Source of the DNA: Candidatus Pacearchaeota archaeon
GTDB lineage: Archaea; Nanobdellota; Nanobdellia; Pacearchaeales; GW2011-AR1
Direction of reading: 5' to 3'
Assembly: GCA_023132255.1 (NCBI GenBank)
Contig: JAGLYK010000019.1
Span: forward strand, 1 to 36,292
DNA: 36,292 bases
Shown: one piece after another, positions 7,999 to 17,024 of the stretch
Position numbering within the stretch: position 1 is the stretch's first letter
Layout of the letters: each line of letters opens with the position of its first letter
Position numbers and translations under genes: made by a program
Notes under the pieces: model-generated
Seen by the model: the letters and a program-made list of their open reading frames with translations, nothing else
What the model was told of the DNA's origin: nothing
Databases searched by the model: none

Positions 7999-9771
7999 AT
8001 GAGGTATAAATTTGGATTATTTTTAGCATTGGTTTTTTTAATCGGGATTGTGTCAGCAATCCCCCAAACTTTTAATGTTAACGGAAAACTAACTGATTCA
8101 AGCGGAACTGCTTTGTCCGGGACTTATAACATGACTTTCAGGATTTATGAAAGTTATACAGGAGGAAGTTCTTTATGGAACAATATTAATACTTCTGTGA
8201 CATCTGATTCAAATGGAATTTATCATGTGATATTGAGTGGCGTGAATGTGAGTGAGAGTGTGCAGTATTATTTAGGTGTTGAAGTTGGAACTGATGGAGA
8301 GATGTCACCGAGGATAAATTTGACAACTTCACCGTATGCGTTCAGAGCAAACATGACTGATTATTTAAATGCTTCAAATAATTATGAAATGGGAAACTTA
8401 ACACTTGGAGAAAAGATTACTTTTGCATTTGGGGAGATAATTGATAATTTAGTAAATGGTTGGGTTAGGATAACAGGGGGATTAAATGTAACGCAGAATT
8501 TAAGTGTTGATGTAAATACACTTTTTGTAGATTCAAATAATAACAGGGTCGGCATCGGCACGACGAGCCCAAACGCTACTTTACATGTTGCAGGAGATAT
8601 TAATGTAACATCTGGAAATGATATATGTATTTCTGGCGGGAATTGCCTGAGTTCAGCGTCAAGTGATGCTGCGACTTTGGATGGTTATGATTCTTTATTT
8701 TTCATGCCTTTAAATAATTCTGTTTACGGGCAGTTTGATTTTAACGGGGAATGGACAGCTGGTGGTTTGAGCATTATTGACGGGGACATATATGCACAGA
8801 CAGGCTGGTTTTACAACATAACAGGATTAGAGGTTAGCACACTAAGAATAAACGGCTCTTTGCTTCCGCAAGATAGTTTTGACAACCAGTTTGACATAGG
8901 TAATGAAAGTTTGAGGTGGAGGGATTTGTATTTGGGTGGAGAGGTTTTCTCCAACGGCACAGGAGATAATTATTTCTTGGGGAAAGTAGGAATAGGCACG
9001 GATAGTCCTGGGGGACTGTTGCATATTAGCGCAGGAACATCTGGTAATGCTGAACTTATTATAGGAGCTGATACAGACGATAACAATGAAGATGATAATC
9101 CTTTTATTACTTTCAAGCAGGATGGAGGCAAGGCAAAGGGGTTTATAGGATTAGAGGGTTCTGCCGGAGCTCGTTCAACAGGCACACTTGGCAATGCGGT
9201 TTTGCTGGGCTCTGAATATACTTCTTCACCTAACGCTGTGCAATTTATTACCAATGATATTGTAAGAATGACAATTTTATCCAACGGCAACGTCGGCATA
9301 GGAACAACCACACCAGTAGGGAAGTTGAATGTGCACGACGGAAGTTTTAATGTTTCTAATTCAGGCAATGCGTCTTTGTTTTTAGTGGATAATGTTTCTG
9401 GAAATGTCGGCATCGGCACCACGGGGCCAGGAGCGAAGCTTGAAATTAAATCTGATGCTTATGAAGATTTTATTATTCTTGACAGAACAGGCAATGAAAG
9501 CGTGGACCAAAAAATATACATAACCCCGTCATATGCTCCGGCAGGCAATACTCAATTAAGATTTAATATTGGAACTGAATCCACTATAATGACATTAGGG
9601 GAAGACGGGAATGTGGGGATTGGAACGACGAGCCCAAATGCTACTTTGGAAGTTTATGGAGGTAATTTCACGCTTATGAACTCTACTGGAACAGAACTTA
9701 ACTATATTAAATTTGGCAGAGGAGGATATATGTATGACAATGGCACTGCTTTGATATTAGGCCATAGTTAA
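7999..9771 (+). CDS. Secreted surface protein with VGIGTTSP repeats (tail-fibre/adhesin head-like)
   Basis: N-terminal signal peptide (MRYKFGLFLALVFLIGIVSA); five VGIGTxxP-type repeats; N-terminal domain QTFNVNGKLTDSSGTALSGTYNMTFRIYES. Confidence 0.85.
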   Translation: MRYKFGLFLALVFLIGIVSAIPQTFNVNGKLTDSSGTALSGTYNMTFRIYESYTGGSSLWNNINTSVTSDSNGIYHVILSGVNVSESVQYYLGVEVGTDGEMSPRINLTTSPYAFRANMTDYLNASNNYEMGNLTLGEKITFAFGEIIDNLVNGWVRITGGLNVTQNLSVDVNTLFVDSNNNRVGIGTTSPNATLHVAGDINVTSGNDICISGGNCLSSASSDAATLDGYDSLFFMPLNNSVYGQFDFNGEWTAGGLSIIDGDIYAQTGWFYNITGLEVSTLRINGSLLPQDSFDNQFDIGNESLRWRDLYLGGEVFSNGTGDNYFLGKVGIGTDSPGGLLHISAGTSGNAELIIGADTDDNNEDDNPFITFKQDGGKAKGFIGLEGSAGARSTGTLGNAVLLGSEYTSSPNAVQFITNDIVRMTILSNGNVGIGTTTPVGKLNVHDGSFNVSNSGNASLFLVDNVSGNVGIGTTGPGAKLEIKSDAYEDFIILDRTGNESVDQKIYITPSYAPAGNTQLRFNIGTESTIMTLGEDGNVGIGTTSPNATLEVYGGNFTLMNSTGTELNYIKFGRGGYMYDNGTALILGHS

Positions 9772-9772
9772 T

Positions 9773-12700
9773 ATGAATAAAAAAATAATTTTTTTAGTGT
9801 CTGCAATGTTGTTAATTAGTTTAGCAAGTGCAGGATGGTTTTCACATTCTCCTGCAGATTTTACAAATAAAGATTTTGAAGAAGGAACTTCTATAACTGG
9901 TTATACTATGAAAGTTGATGATATTGGCTATACTGTTCAGCAAGGAACTGCTGTGAAGAAAAATTTCTTTGGTTTTATTGGAAGAGATTATTCTTTAAAA
10001 ACAAAAGATGGTTTAAGATGCTCTTTTGATTGGGACAAACCAACAAAATTAGAAATAACTAAAAATAAAATAGATTTTAGGCAAGGAAAACTTTCAAATA
10101 TTAAATGTAATTGGGAGATGAAACATTTAGGAGGCGACTTGTATCAGTTAAAACAATATATTTTGGACATAGATCCAAGTTTTTACACAACAGATGATAC
10201 TACTGCTTATAACTGGACAGTTGGGACTTTTTACCAGACAAAGAGTGATGGGGAGAATGTCACTCTGAATTCCATATTTGATTTTGGAGATGGAAGTGAT
10301 GGAGCATTAACTGTTACTAGTTCTAATGCAATTGTAAATAATTATACTTATCTTTCTATTGACGAGGCATCAGGGCAAACTGTTATTACTGTTAATGATG
10401 CTTCTGAATTTTCAGCAGGAGATGAAATTCTTATTATTCAAATGCAGAATGGAAGTGAATGTTCTTTATCAGGACAATATGAGTTTAAAGATATAGTGAG
10501 CATTAATTCAAATGATATAACAATTAATTCTACTTTAGAAAATACTTATTGTTATAATAATCCTAACATATCTTCTTCAGATATTGCTCAGGTTGTGAGA
10601 GTGTCACAGTATACCAGTGTTACAATCAATTCAGGTGCCTCAATAACTGCTCCTGCTTGGGATGGTTACAAGGGGGGAATTGTTGTTTTTAGAGCAAATG
10701 GAATTGTTAATGTTAGTGGAAGCATTAATGCTAGTGAAAAGGGATTCAGAGGAGGAGTTTCAACACTAAGGGGACCAGAGAATTATGAAAGTAATAATTA
10801 TACAGTTGATGGGGGTGAGGGGGGTGATGGTGCTGTGGGGCATGGTTCTTCATGCGGAAAATCTACATATCATGGCTGTGATGGTGAAAATGGCCCAAAT
10901 GGTGCAGGTGGCGGGGGAGGTGCAGGTAATGGTTATTGTTGCTACACAACTGTTGGAGATAATGCAAGTGGTGGAAATGGGGGTGATGGTGGTGATTATG
11001 CTAGTTATCCAGGGGGCAATGGAGGTTCAGGAGGACCAGAGGGAGGAGGTGGAGGTGGAGGTGGTCATGCTTCATATGGGGGAGGTGGAGGAGGTAAAGC
11101 TTATAATTCAACTCCCAATTATAGCCCTAATAACTTAACAAGAATGTTATTTGGCGGCGGTGCAAGTGCTGGAGCAGGTGGGGGAAGTGGTGGTGGTGGT
11201 TCTGGATTCAATTCAAAAGGTGGAAATGCAAATGGTTTAGCTAATCCATTAGGAAATGGTTACAACAGTACTAATGGGAGAAATGGTGGGGGGATAATAT
11301 TAGTAGTCAGTAATGAGATTTTTGTTACTGGGCAAATAATAAGTAATGGAGGCAAAGGGGGGGAGGGGGGTGATGGTGGTAATGCGGCTGGTACTGGAGA
11401 AAACTATGTTGGTGGTGGTGGTGGTGGAGGAAGTGGTGGTGATGGTGCTGCAGGCGGGAGCATTTATCTTGGCGCAAATAATTTGATTCTCGGAACAAAT
11501 AAAGTTAATGCAATTTATGGTGCAGGCGGTTCAGGAGGTTCTTATGGAGCTGGTACTACCAGCGATAAAGGGGCAACAGGGGCAAATGGTGTCAGTGGTA
11601 ATGCAGGTATAAACGGAAGTAATGGAGTTATTCATTTAGACTACAATTCCTTTTCAGGCTCAACAGACCCCTCACCGAGTTATGAAAGTGTTTTTTATTT
11701 TTCTTTAGGAAACTACACATCCCAAATCTTTGATGCTGGGAGTTTAGCAAGCTGGGATAATATTAGTTGGGGAAATGTAACTTCTTCTGGAACAAATATT
11801 TCAATCCAAACAAAAACCTCAGATGATGGAAGTAGTTGGACAAGCTGGAGTTCAAACCACACAAACCCGTCAGAATTAATTAATTCTTCTGCAAGGTATC
11901 TTCAATACAAAGCAGAACTTACAACAGAAAATACTTCAATAACTCCTTACTTGGAATGGGTTAATTTGAGTTATACTGATGTTGTTGACCCGTCAGTTGT
12001 TACTTTAAATTTTCCAACAAATAACAACAACTCAATTAATTTTAGCAGTGTTGTGTTCAACTGCTCTGCAACAACTGATGAGAGTTATTCTCTTGAAAAT
12101 ATAACTCTTTATTCAGATTACAATGGAACATGGCAGTTAATTGAAACAAAGAGTTTAACTGGCTCAAGCAACTCAACAACTTTTACAAGAAATATTTTTA
12201 CTGACAGAGGTGATGAATTTATTGATTCTGCATTTAAATGGAATTGTTTGGCTTATGATAATGCTTCTCAATCAGATTGGGGTGATGCTAATTATACTTT
12301 TAGCAGTTGGGATTTGGGAACTTATTACAACACAACAACAGACAATGAGAATGTTACATTAAATTCAACAGGAGGTGTTTATGATAGTTATGGTAATTAC
12401 ACATCCCAAGTATTGGATGCTGGTTCTTTGGCAAGCTGGAATAATTTGAGTTGGGGGCATAAGTTTGGATGGTTTAATGATACTGATGCTGAATTACCTG
12501 CTGATGGTGTTGATACAAGCAGTTCTGATGGCGGGTTTAATATGACAAGAAATGTTTTGCTGATGCACATGAATGAAGCAAGCGGAACAATAGTTGATAC
12601 AAGCGGGAATGGAAATAACGGAACTTATAATGGCGCTTTATATTCACAAACAGGTAAGCTGAACACAGCAATAGGTTTTGATGGGGGTGATGATTATGTA

Positions 12701-13606
12701 CAGATGGATGATACAAATCCCTTGTTTGATTCAACTAAACCTCTAACAGTTGCTCTATGGGTTAGGAGTGATGGATCTGCCCAGGTTCCATCACCTACCA
12801 TATGGATTCTAAAAACTGATCAATCCACAGGCTTTCTGATGTTTTTAAATTATCAAGGCGGCGATTATGCAGGAATTAATTTTGGAAGTAATGCAAACTT
12901 CCTAAGATATAGGACAGCAGGTGATATCAGTGGGGATTTTATTAATACCTGGAAGTATGTTGTATTAACATATGATGGAGTAAACAGGGCAAGTGTTTCG
13001 TCCTACAAGGTTTATGTAGATGGAGTAGAGCAGGGATTAACAGAAGCTGGTCTTTTTGGTGAAGAACCAAATTCAAATAGGATTGGTGTTGATGTATTAG
13101 GAAGTGATTGGTACTTTGACGGCCTCATCGATGAAGTAGCAATCTGGAACAGAAGCTTGAGTGCAGATGAAATTTTAGATATTTACAAAAGAGGAGCTTT
13201 AAGATTAAACTTGCAGACAAAAACCTCAGACGACGGAAGTTCATGGACATCTTGGTCATCAAATCACACAAATCCTTCTAATTTAATTAATTCATCAGCA
13301 AGATACCTGCAGTACAAAGCAACTTTAACAACTGATAATACTTCAATAACCCCATATTTGCAATGGGTTAATTTGAGTTACTTTCTTCTTCAATGCTCTC
13401 CCAACTTAAACGAGAACTGGATAATAACAGATGCGCAGGTTTGTGATGCAAAAGAAGTCACAACAGGAACAGGAAAAATTACAGTCAGCACAGGAGGCAA
13501 CCTTAGCTTAATCAATAGCGCAAATGTAACAGCAAATGGCTTTGAAATAACCAGAACAGGAAATTGTGTTTTCATAAATAAGGAATGTGAATTAAAGATA
13601 ATGTGA
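9773..13606 (+). CDS. Large secreted protein: glycine-rich region, LamG-like domain, duplicated TSDDGSSWTSWSSNHTNPS domain
   Basis: Signal peptide; Gly-rich segment at about aa 330-620; LamG-like region LLMHMNEASGTIVDTSGNGNNGTYNG...FDGGDDYVQM...GLIDEVAIWNRSLSADEI. Confidence 0.88.
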   Translation: MNKKIIFLVSAMLLISLASAGWFSHSPADFTNKDFEEGTSITGYTMKVDDIGYTVQQGTAVKKNFFGFIGRDYSLKTKDGLRCSFDWDKPTKLEITKNKIDFRQGKLSNIKCNWEMKHLGGDLYQLKQYILDIDPSFYTTDDTTAYNWTVGTFYQTKSDGENVTLNSIFDFGDGSDGALTVTSSNAIVNNYTYLSIDEASGQTVITVNDASEFSAGDEILIIQMQNGSECSLSGQYEFKDIVSINSNDITINSTLENTYCYNNPNISSSDIAQVVRVSQYTSVTINSGASITAPAWDGYKGGIVVFRANGIVNVSGSINASEKGFRGGVSTLRGPENYESNNYTVDGGEGGDGAVGHGSSCGKSTYHGCDGENGPNGAGGGGGAGNGYCCYTTVGDNASGGNGGDGGDYASYPGGNGGSGGPEGGGGGGGGHASYGGGGGGKAYNSTPNYSPNNLTRMLFGGGASAGAGGGSGGGGSGFNSKGGNANGLANPLGNGYNSTNGRNGGGIILVVSNEIFVTGQIISNGGKGGEGGDGGNAAGTGENYVGGGGGGGSGGDGAAGGSIYLGANNLILGTNKVNAIYGAGGSGGSYGAGTTSDKGATGANGVSGNAGINGSNGVIHLDYNSFSGSTDPSPSYESVFYFSLGNYTSQIFDAGSLASWDNISWGNVTSSGTNISIQTKTSDDGSSWTSWSSNHTNPSELINSSARYLQYKAELTTENTSITPYLEWVNLSYTDVVDPSVVTLNFPTNNNNSINFSSVVFNCSATTDESYSLENITLYSDYNGTWQLIETKSLTGSSNSTTFTRNIFTDRGDEFIDSAFKWNCLAYDNASQSDWGDANYTFSSWDLGTYYNTTTDNENVTLNSTGGVYDSYGNYTSQVLDAGSLASWNNLSWGHKFGWFNDTDAELPADGVDTSSSDGGFNMTRNVLLMHMNEASGTIVDTSGNGNNGTYNGALYSQTGKLNTAIGFDGGDDYVQMDDTNPLFDSTKPLTVALWVRSDGSAQVPSPTIWILKTDQSTGFLMFLNYQGGDYAGINFGSNANFLRYRTAGDISGDFINTWKYVVLTYDGVNRASVSSYKVYVDGVEQGLTEAGLFGEEPNSNRIGVDVLGSDWYFDGLIDEVAIWNRSLSADEILDIYKRGALRLNLQTKTSDDGSSWTSWSSNHTNPSNLINSSARYLQYKATLTTDNTSITPYLQWVNLSYFLLQCSPNLNENWIITDAQVCDAKEVTTGTGKITVSTGGNLSLINSANVTANGFEITRTGNCVFINKECELKIM

Positions 13607-13613
13607 GATAAAA

Positions 13614-13660
13614 GCAACAGCAACAACATCTCTGGCTGTTGCATAGTTTATTGGTTTGAA
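13614..13660 (+). repeat. Imperfect direct repeat, left copy, containing an 8-bp stem
   Basis: GCAACAGC...GCTGTTGC stem (13614-13621/13635-13642); agcaacaacatctctggctgttgcatagtttattggtttgaa resembles 14183-14226. Confidence 0.6.
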
Positions 13661-13756
13661 TAATGAGGGAAAGATAAAACAAAAGAATTCGTAGCTTTTT
13701 TTAACCAAATTTAGGGGGTAGGAAAATTATTTAAACTAAAATCTATTATTCTTGAT

Positions 13757-13954
13757 ATGGAAACACAGAAAGTAGATGCAAGTGATTTGAGACAACTTGT
13801 TCAAGATGTTGCTTTAATAAAAAGAATTCTTCTTTTAAATGAAGAAGGAGAATTTACTGAATGGGCAAAAAAAGAATTGGCTGAAGCAAGAAAAGTTCCT
13901 GATTCTGAATTATTGAGTTCAGAAGAAGTTAAACAAATGATTCTTGAAAAATGA
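13757..13954 (+). CDS. RelB-like antitoxin
   Basis: METQKVDASDLRQLVQDVALIKRILLLNEEGEFTEWAKKELAEARKVPDSELLSSEEVKQMILEK; overlaps (ATGA) a RelE-like reading frame. Confidence 0.65.
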   Translation: METQKVDASDLRQLVQDVALIKRILLLNEEGEFTEWAKKELAEARKVPDSELLSSEEVKQMILEK

Positions 13955-14176
13955 GTTGGACTATTAAATGGACCTCTTAATCTACTAAAATTCTAAAAAA
14001 ATTACCAAAGAATATTGCAATAAGAATTTGGAATAAAACACAAGAGCTAAAAGAAAATCCGTTTCGTTATTTAGAGCATTATGGGGGCGATGGTTATAAA
14101 TTTAGAATTGGCGACTACAGAGCATTTTTTGAAGATTAGAGTGCTTGATAAAAGAGGAAGGATTTACAAGAAATAA
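13951..14176 (+). pseudogene. Degenerate RelE-family toxin
   Basis: MSWTIKWTS*STKILKKLPKNIAIRIWNKTQELKENPFRYLEHYGGDGYKFRIGDYRAFFED* then, in another frame, RVLDKRGRIYKK*. Nonsense codon at 13978-13980, stop at 14137-14139 and a frame change. Confidence 0.8.
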
Positions 14177-14182
14177 AAAAAA

Positions 14183-14226
14183 GGCAACAACATTTCTGGC
14201 TATGCTGTAGTTTACTGGATTGAAGA
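14183..14226 (+). repeat. Imperfect direct repeat, right copy
   Basis: ggcaacaacatttctggctatgctgtagtttactggattgaa, similar to the left copy at 13614-13660. Confidence 0.6.
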
Positions 14227-14323
14227 AACACTAACAAAACCGCAAAAGAAATCAATCTAAAATTATTCTTAATAATAATATTTAAATATGATGATTTATT
14301 ATTAATTTAATAAAAAAGAGAAA

Positions 14324-15001
14324 ATGAAAAAGATAATTATCTATTTTGTAATTGTGATGATGATTTTTATAGTTAGTGTATCTGCTGATTCACAAGACCC
14401 TATTGAAAAAATTAAGAATTTTATAAAAGAAAAAGGAATTAATCTGGAAGAGGCGAATATAACAGAAGTTGATTTTGATGATTTGCCTAAACAAGTGGAT
14501 ATAGAGAAAGTTGATAATACTAATTTAATTATTTATGAAGTTAATTATGGGGTAAAGCCGCTTTTTGTAATCACTGCTTCAGATGATGAGTTTAAGAAAG
14601 ATATGACTCCTGTGTGTGATGTCAGGTCATTACTTGATTTTGGATTTAGCGGGGAGATGAATGAATCAGGTTTCTTGAATACAGCAACAGGTGTCAGGGG
14701 AAGTTCAGAAAAAGGTTATGTTATGATGAGAAAAGGGAGCATTACTGCAATCTCAACGAATTTAGAGGTTATTAAAGAGGGTGCAGGTAAGATAGAGATA
14801 ATAATTTATAAAAACGGGAAAGCAGTAAGGTTTGGAAATACTATTGACGCTTCTTCAGCGGGGGTGAAAAAAGATTATGATATTCAGTCAAAAGATGCAG
14901 TAATATTTGAGCCGGGAGATGTGATTTTTGTTTATGCAAAAGTACAAGAAGAAATTATTTGTAAAGATATAATTAGTATGATTGAAATCACTACGGATTG
15001 A
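14324..15001 (+). CDS. Secreted hypothetical protein
   Basis: Signal peptide MKKIIIYFVIVMMIFIVSVSADS; 225 aa. Confidence 0.75.
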   Translation: MKKIIIYFVIVMMIFIVSVSADSQDPIEKIKNFIKEKGINLEEANITEVDFDDLPKQVDIEKVDNTNLIIYEVNYGVKPLFVITASDDEFKKDMTPVCDVRSLLDFGFSGEMNESGFLNTATGVRGSSEKGYVMMRKGSITAISTNLEVIKEGAGKIEIIIYKNGKAVRFGNTIDASSAGVKKDYDIQSKDAVIFEPGDVIFVYAKVQEEIICKDIISMIEITTD

Positions 15002-15020
15002 GATTATAATTGTATAAAAG

Positions 15021-16559
15021 ATGGTGTATAAAAAATATAAAATGAAGCACAAAGTTTATAGAATAAATGGAAAATTAAAACAGAAGAAATTTTTTGATTA
15101 TAAAAAGTTTTTTTTTATTTTTCTTGGAATTTTTTTCTTGTTTCTCCTGTTTTATTTTGGTTTTGATTTTTTTAATAATATTTCTGGCAAGTCTATACTT
15201 AATATAGAGGCAAGTTATCAGGAAGGGCAGTTTTTGCAAGGGAGTTTAACACTTTCTTTAAAACAAGGAGAGTTAATTCCATTTTCATCAAAAATTGTAA
15301 TTACAAATAATGGTGTGGAAGAAGAGTATGCGTTGTATGAGTTTGTTTCAAATAATGTTGTTGAAGGAGATTTTTATGTTGAAGGAAAATCTCTTGAAGG
15401 ATTTGGAAAGGGTTATGGAGTATTAGGTGTAAAAGAAATTTATCCTGTTGTTTATTTTAAATTAAATATTTTTTCTGAAGATGAAAAAGTGAAAGAAGAT
15501 AAAACAAGAATTGGTTTTGAAGAAGAACCAGAAGAAGTTGAGGAAGAAGAAATAGAAGACATTATTAAAGAGGAATTTGTTGAAGAAGAACAAGAAAAAA
15601 TTGAAGAGGAAGAAATAGAAGAAGAAGTTGAGGAATTTGAAGAAGAAGTAGAAGAGGAAACAGAAACTGAAAAACAAATTAAAGATGAAGAACCTCAAGA
15701 AAAATCAAAAGTTATTGAAGAGGAAGTTGAAGAAGAAGTAGAAGAGGAAATTTCCCCTATTACTGGAAATGTTATAGCAAGATTGTTTGGAGGATTTTTT
15801 AATTTCTTTTTAGAGTTGACTGGGAGAGTTTCTATGAAGATTGAGACTGAAATTGAAGGAGAGGTTTCAAAAAACAAGCCGTTTGTTTATAATTTGAGAG
15901 AAGGTCAGAAAGCAGAAATTATTTCGTCTTCAAAAGATGTTGAAATGAACATTAAAAACAATGAGATTGTTGTGACTACTGATTATATTGAGTATGAGAA
16001 GGGTTTTGGCGAAGATTATGTTGGCGGCGATTCTGCAAATGAACTTGTTGTTGATTTGTCTGAGCTGAATTTTACTGCCAATAAAGGAGAGATGGTTGTA
16101 AGTTTGGTTTATGACACCGAGGAGATAATTTCATTAACTGTTTATTTAGCTGAGGGTTTGGTTAGTGAAAAAGAGATTAAGAAGCAGAATGTTTCAAATG
16201 AAACTGTTTTGGAAGAGGATTTGGTAAATGAAACTGTTCTGAATGAATCAATAATAAGTGTTTTGCCAGGTGTTTTGAGTGACGAAGAAAAAGAAGTGCT
16301 TATTAATAAATTTGGAAATGTTTCTATGGAAATGACAAAAGCAGAGGTGTTTAATAAAAGATTAATTGTTAAGTATGAACTTGGCAGTTTATGGATTGAG
16401 TACTCATATGATTATCTGGGTAAAATAGATGAGAATCTTAACTCTCAGATAGAAGAAGATAGAATAAAGTGGCTTAAGGATTTAGCAGACAGGTTTTCAC
16501 AGGATGAAACTTCTTCAGAAGAAATTGTTAATATGGCAAAGAAAATCAATATTTTTTGA
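15021..16559 (+). CDS. Membrane-anchored surface protein with a Glu-rich spacer
   Basis: TM segment FFFIFLGIFFLFLLFYFGFDFF; acidic stretch EEEPEEVEEEEIEDII...EEVEEEVEEEI; then SPITGNVIARLFGGFFNFFLELTGRVSMK. Confidence 0.8.
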   Translation: MVYKKYKMKHKVYRINGKLKQKKFFDYKKFFFIFLGIFFLFLLFYFGFDFFNNISGKSILNIEASYQEGQFLQGSLTLSLKQGELIPFSSKIVITNNGVEEEYALYEFVSNNVVEGDFYVEGKSLEGFGKGYGVLGVKEIYPVVYFKLNIFSEDEKVKEDKTRIGFEEEPEEVEEEEIEDIIKEEFVEEEQEKIEEEEIEEEVEEFEEEVEEETETEKQIKDEEPQEKSKVIEEEVEEEVEEEISPITGNVIARLFGGFFNFFLELTGRVSMKIETEIEGEVSKNKPFVYNLREGQKAEIISSSKDVEMNIKNNEIVVTTDYIEYEKGFGEDYVGGDSANELVVDLSELNFTANKGEMVVSLVYDTEEIISLTVYLAEGLVSEKEIKKQNVSNETVLEEDLVNETVLNESIISVLPGVLSDEEKEVLINKFGNVSMEMTKAEVFNKRLIVKYELGSLWIEYSYDYLGKIDENLNSQIEEDRIKWLKDLADRFSQDETSSEEIVNMAKKINIF

Positions 16560-16611
16560 TTCTTTAGTATTTTTGTTGTTTAGTTTTTTGCAGCAAAGTT
16601 TGTGATTATCA

Positions 16612-16671
16612 GGTTGGGGTAACCCTTCAGGTCATAACCTTTCAGGTCACAAGAACCTGCAAGCAGGTAAA
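16612..16671 (+). repeat. Palindromic element copy H, intergenic
   Basis: ggttggggtaacccttcaggtcataacctttcaggtcacaagaacctgcaagcaggtaa; ACCTGC-aa-GCAGGT stem and cacaagaacctgc match copy A (cacgagaacctgctaaagcaggt). Confidence 0.7.
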
Positions 16672-16717
16672 TTTATAAATTAAAAAAAGTTATTATATAA
16701 AATTAAATGAGGTTAAA

Positions 16718-16993
16718 ATGGCATCAAATAAAAAGTTAGTTATTTTTTCAATAGTGATTGTTATTCTTTTGGTTTTAGCTGTTGGTTATATTGGTTATGG
16801 AATCTATGCTCAAGCAAAGGTCCAAAAGGAGTTATCTGTTTTTCAGCAAGGAGCTCAATATGGTTATGAACAAGCATTTATTAATATTGTTGAAACAATT
16901 ATCGCAGAACCTTGTGGATCATTACCTTTGACCGCAAATAATAAAACTGTTGAGATTATTAACGTTGATTGTCTAACTGCACAAACTCAATAA
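16718..16993 (+). CDS. Small single-pass membrane protein
   Basis: N-terminal TM LVIFSIVIVILLVLAVGYIGYGIYAQA; 91 aa. Confidence 0.65.
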   Translation: MASNKKLVIFSIVIVILLVLAVGYIGYGIYAQAKVQKELSVFQQGAQYGYEQAFINIVETIIAEPCGSLPLTANNKTVEIINVDCLTAQTQ

Positions 16994-17024
16994 CTTTTAT
17001 AAATAAGTTTTATTTAGTTTATTT

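Noticed and set aside
8970-9422. Minus-strand 150-aa ORF
   Set aside because: Antisense to the VGIGTT repeat protein; its VPMPTFP repeats mirror the sense repeats.
10785-11138. Plus-strand 117-aa ORF
   Set aside because: Shifted frame of the GGN-rich region; low-complexity artefact (MVVxEVEVE).
10840-11460. GGT/GGA tracts as a noncoding microsatellite
   Set aside because: They lie in one continuous 1277-aa frame and encode a Gly-rich protein region; possible length variation noted only as a test.
15462-15698. Minus-strand 78-aa ORF rich in F/L
   Set aside because: Antisense of the Glu-rich stretch; GAA/GAG codons read backwards give Phe/Leu. No independent support.
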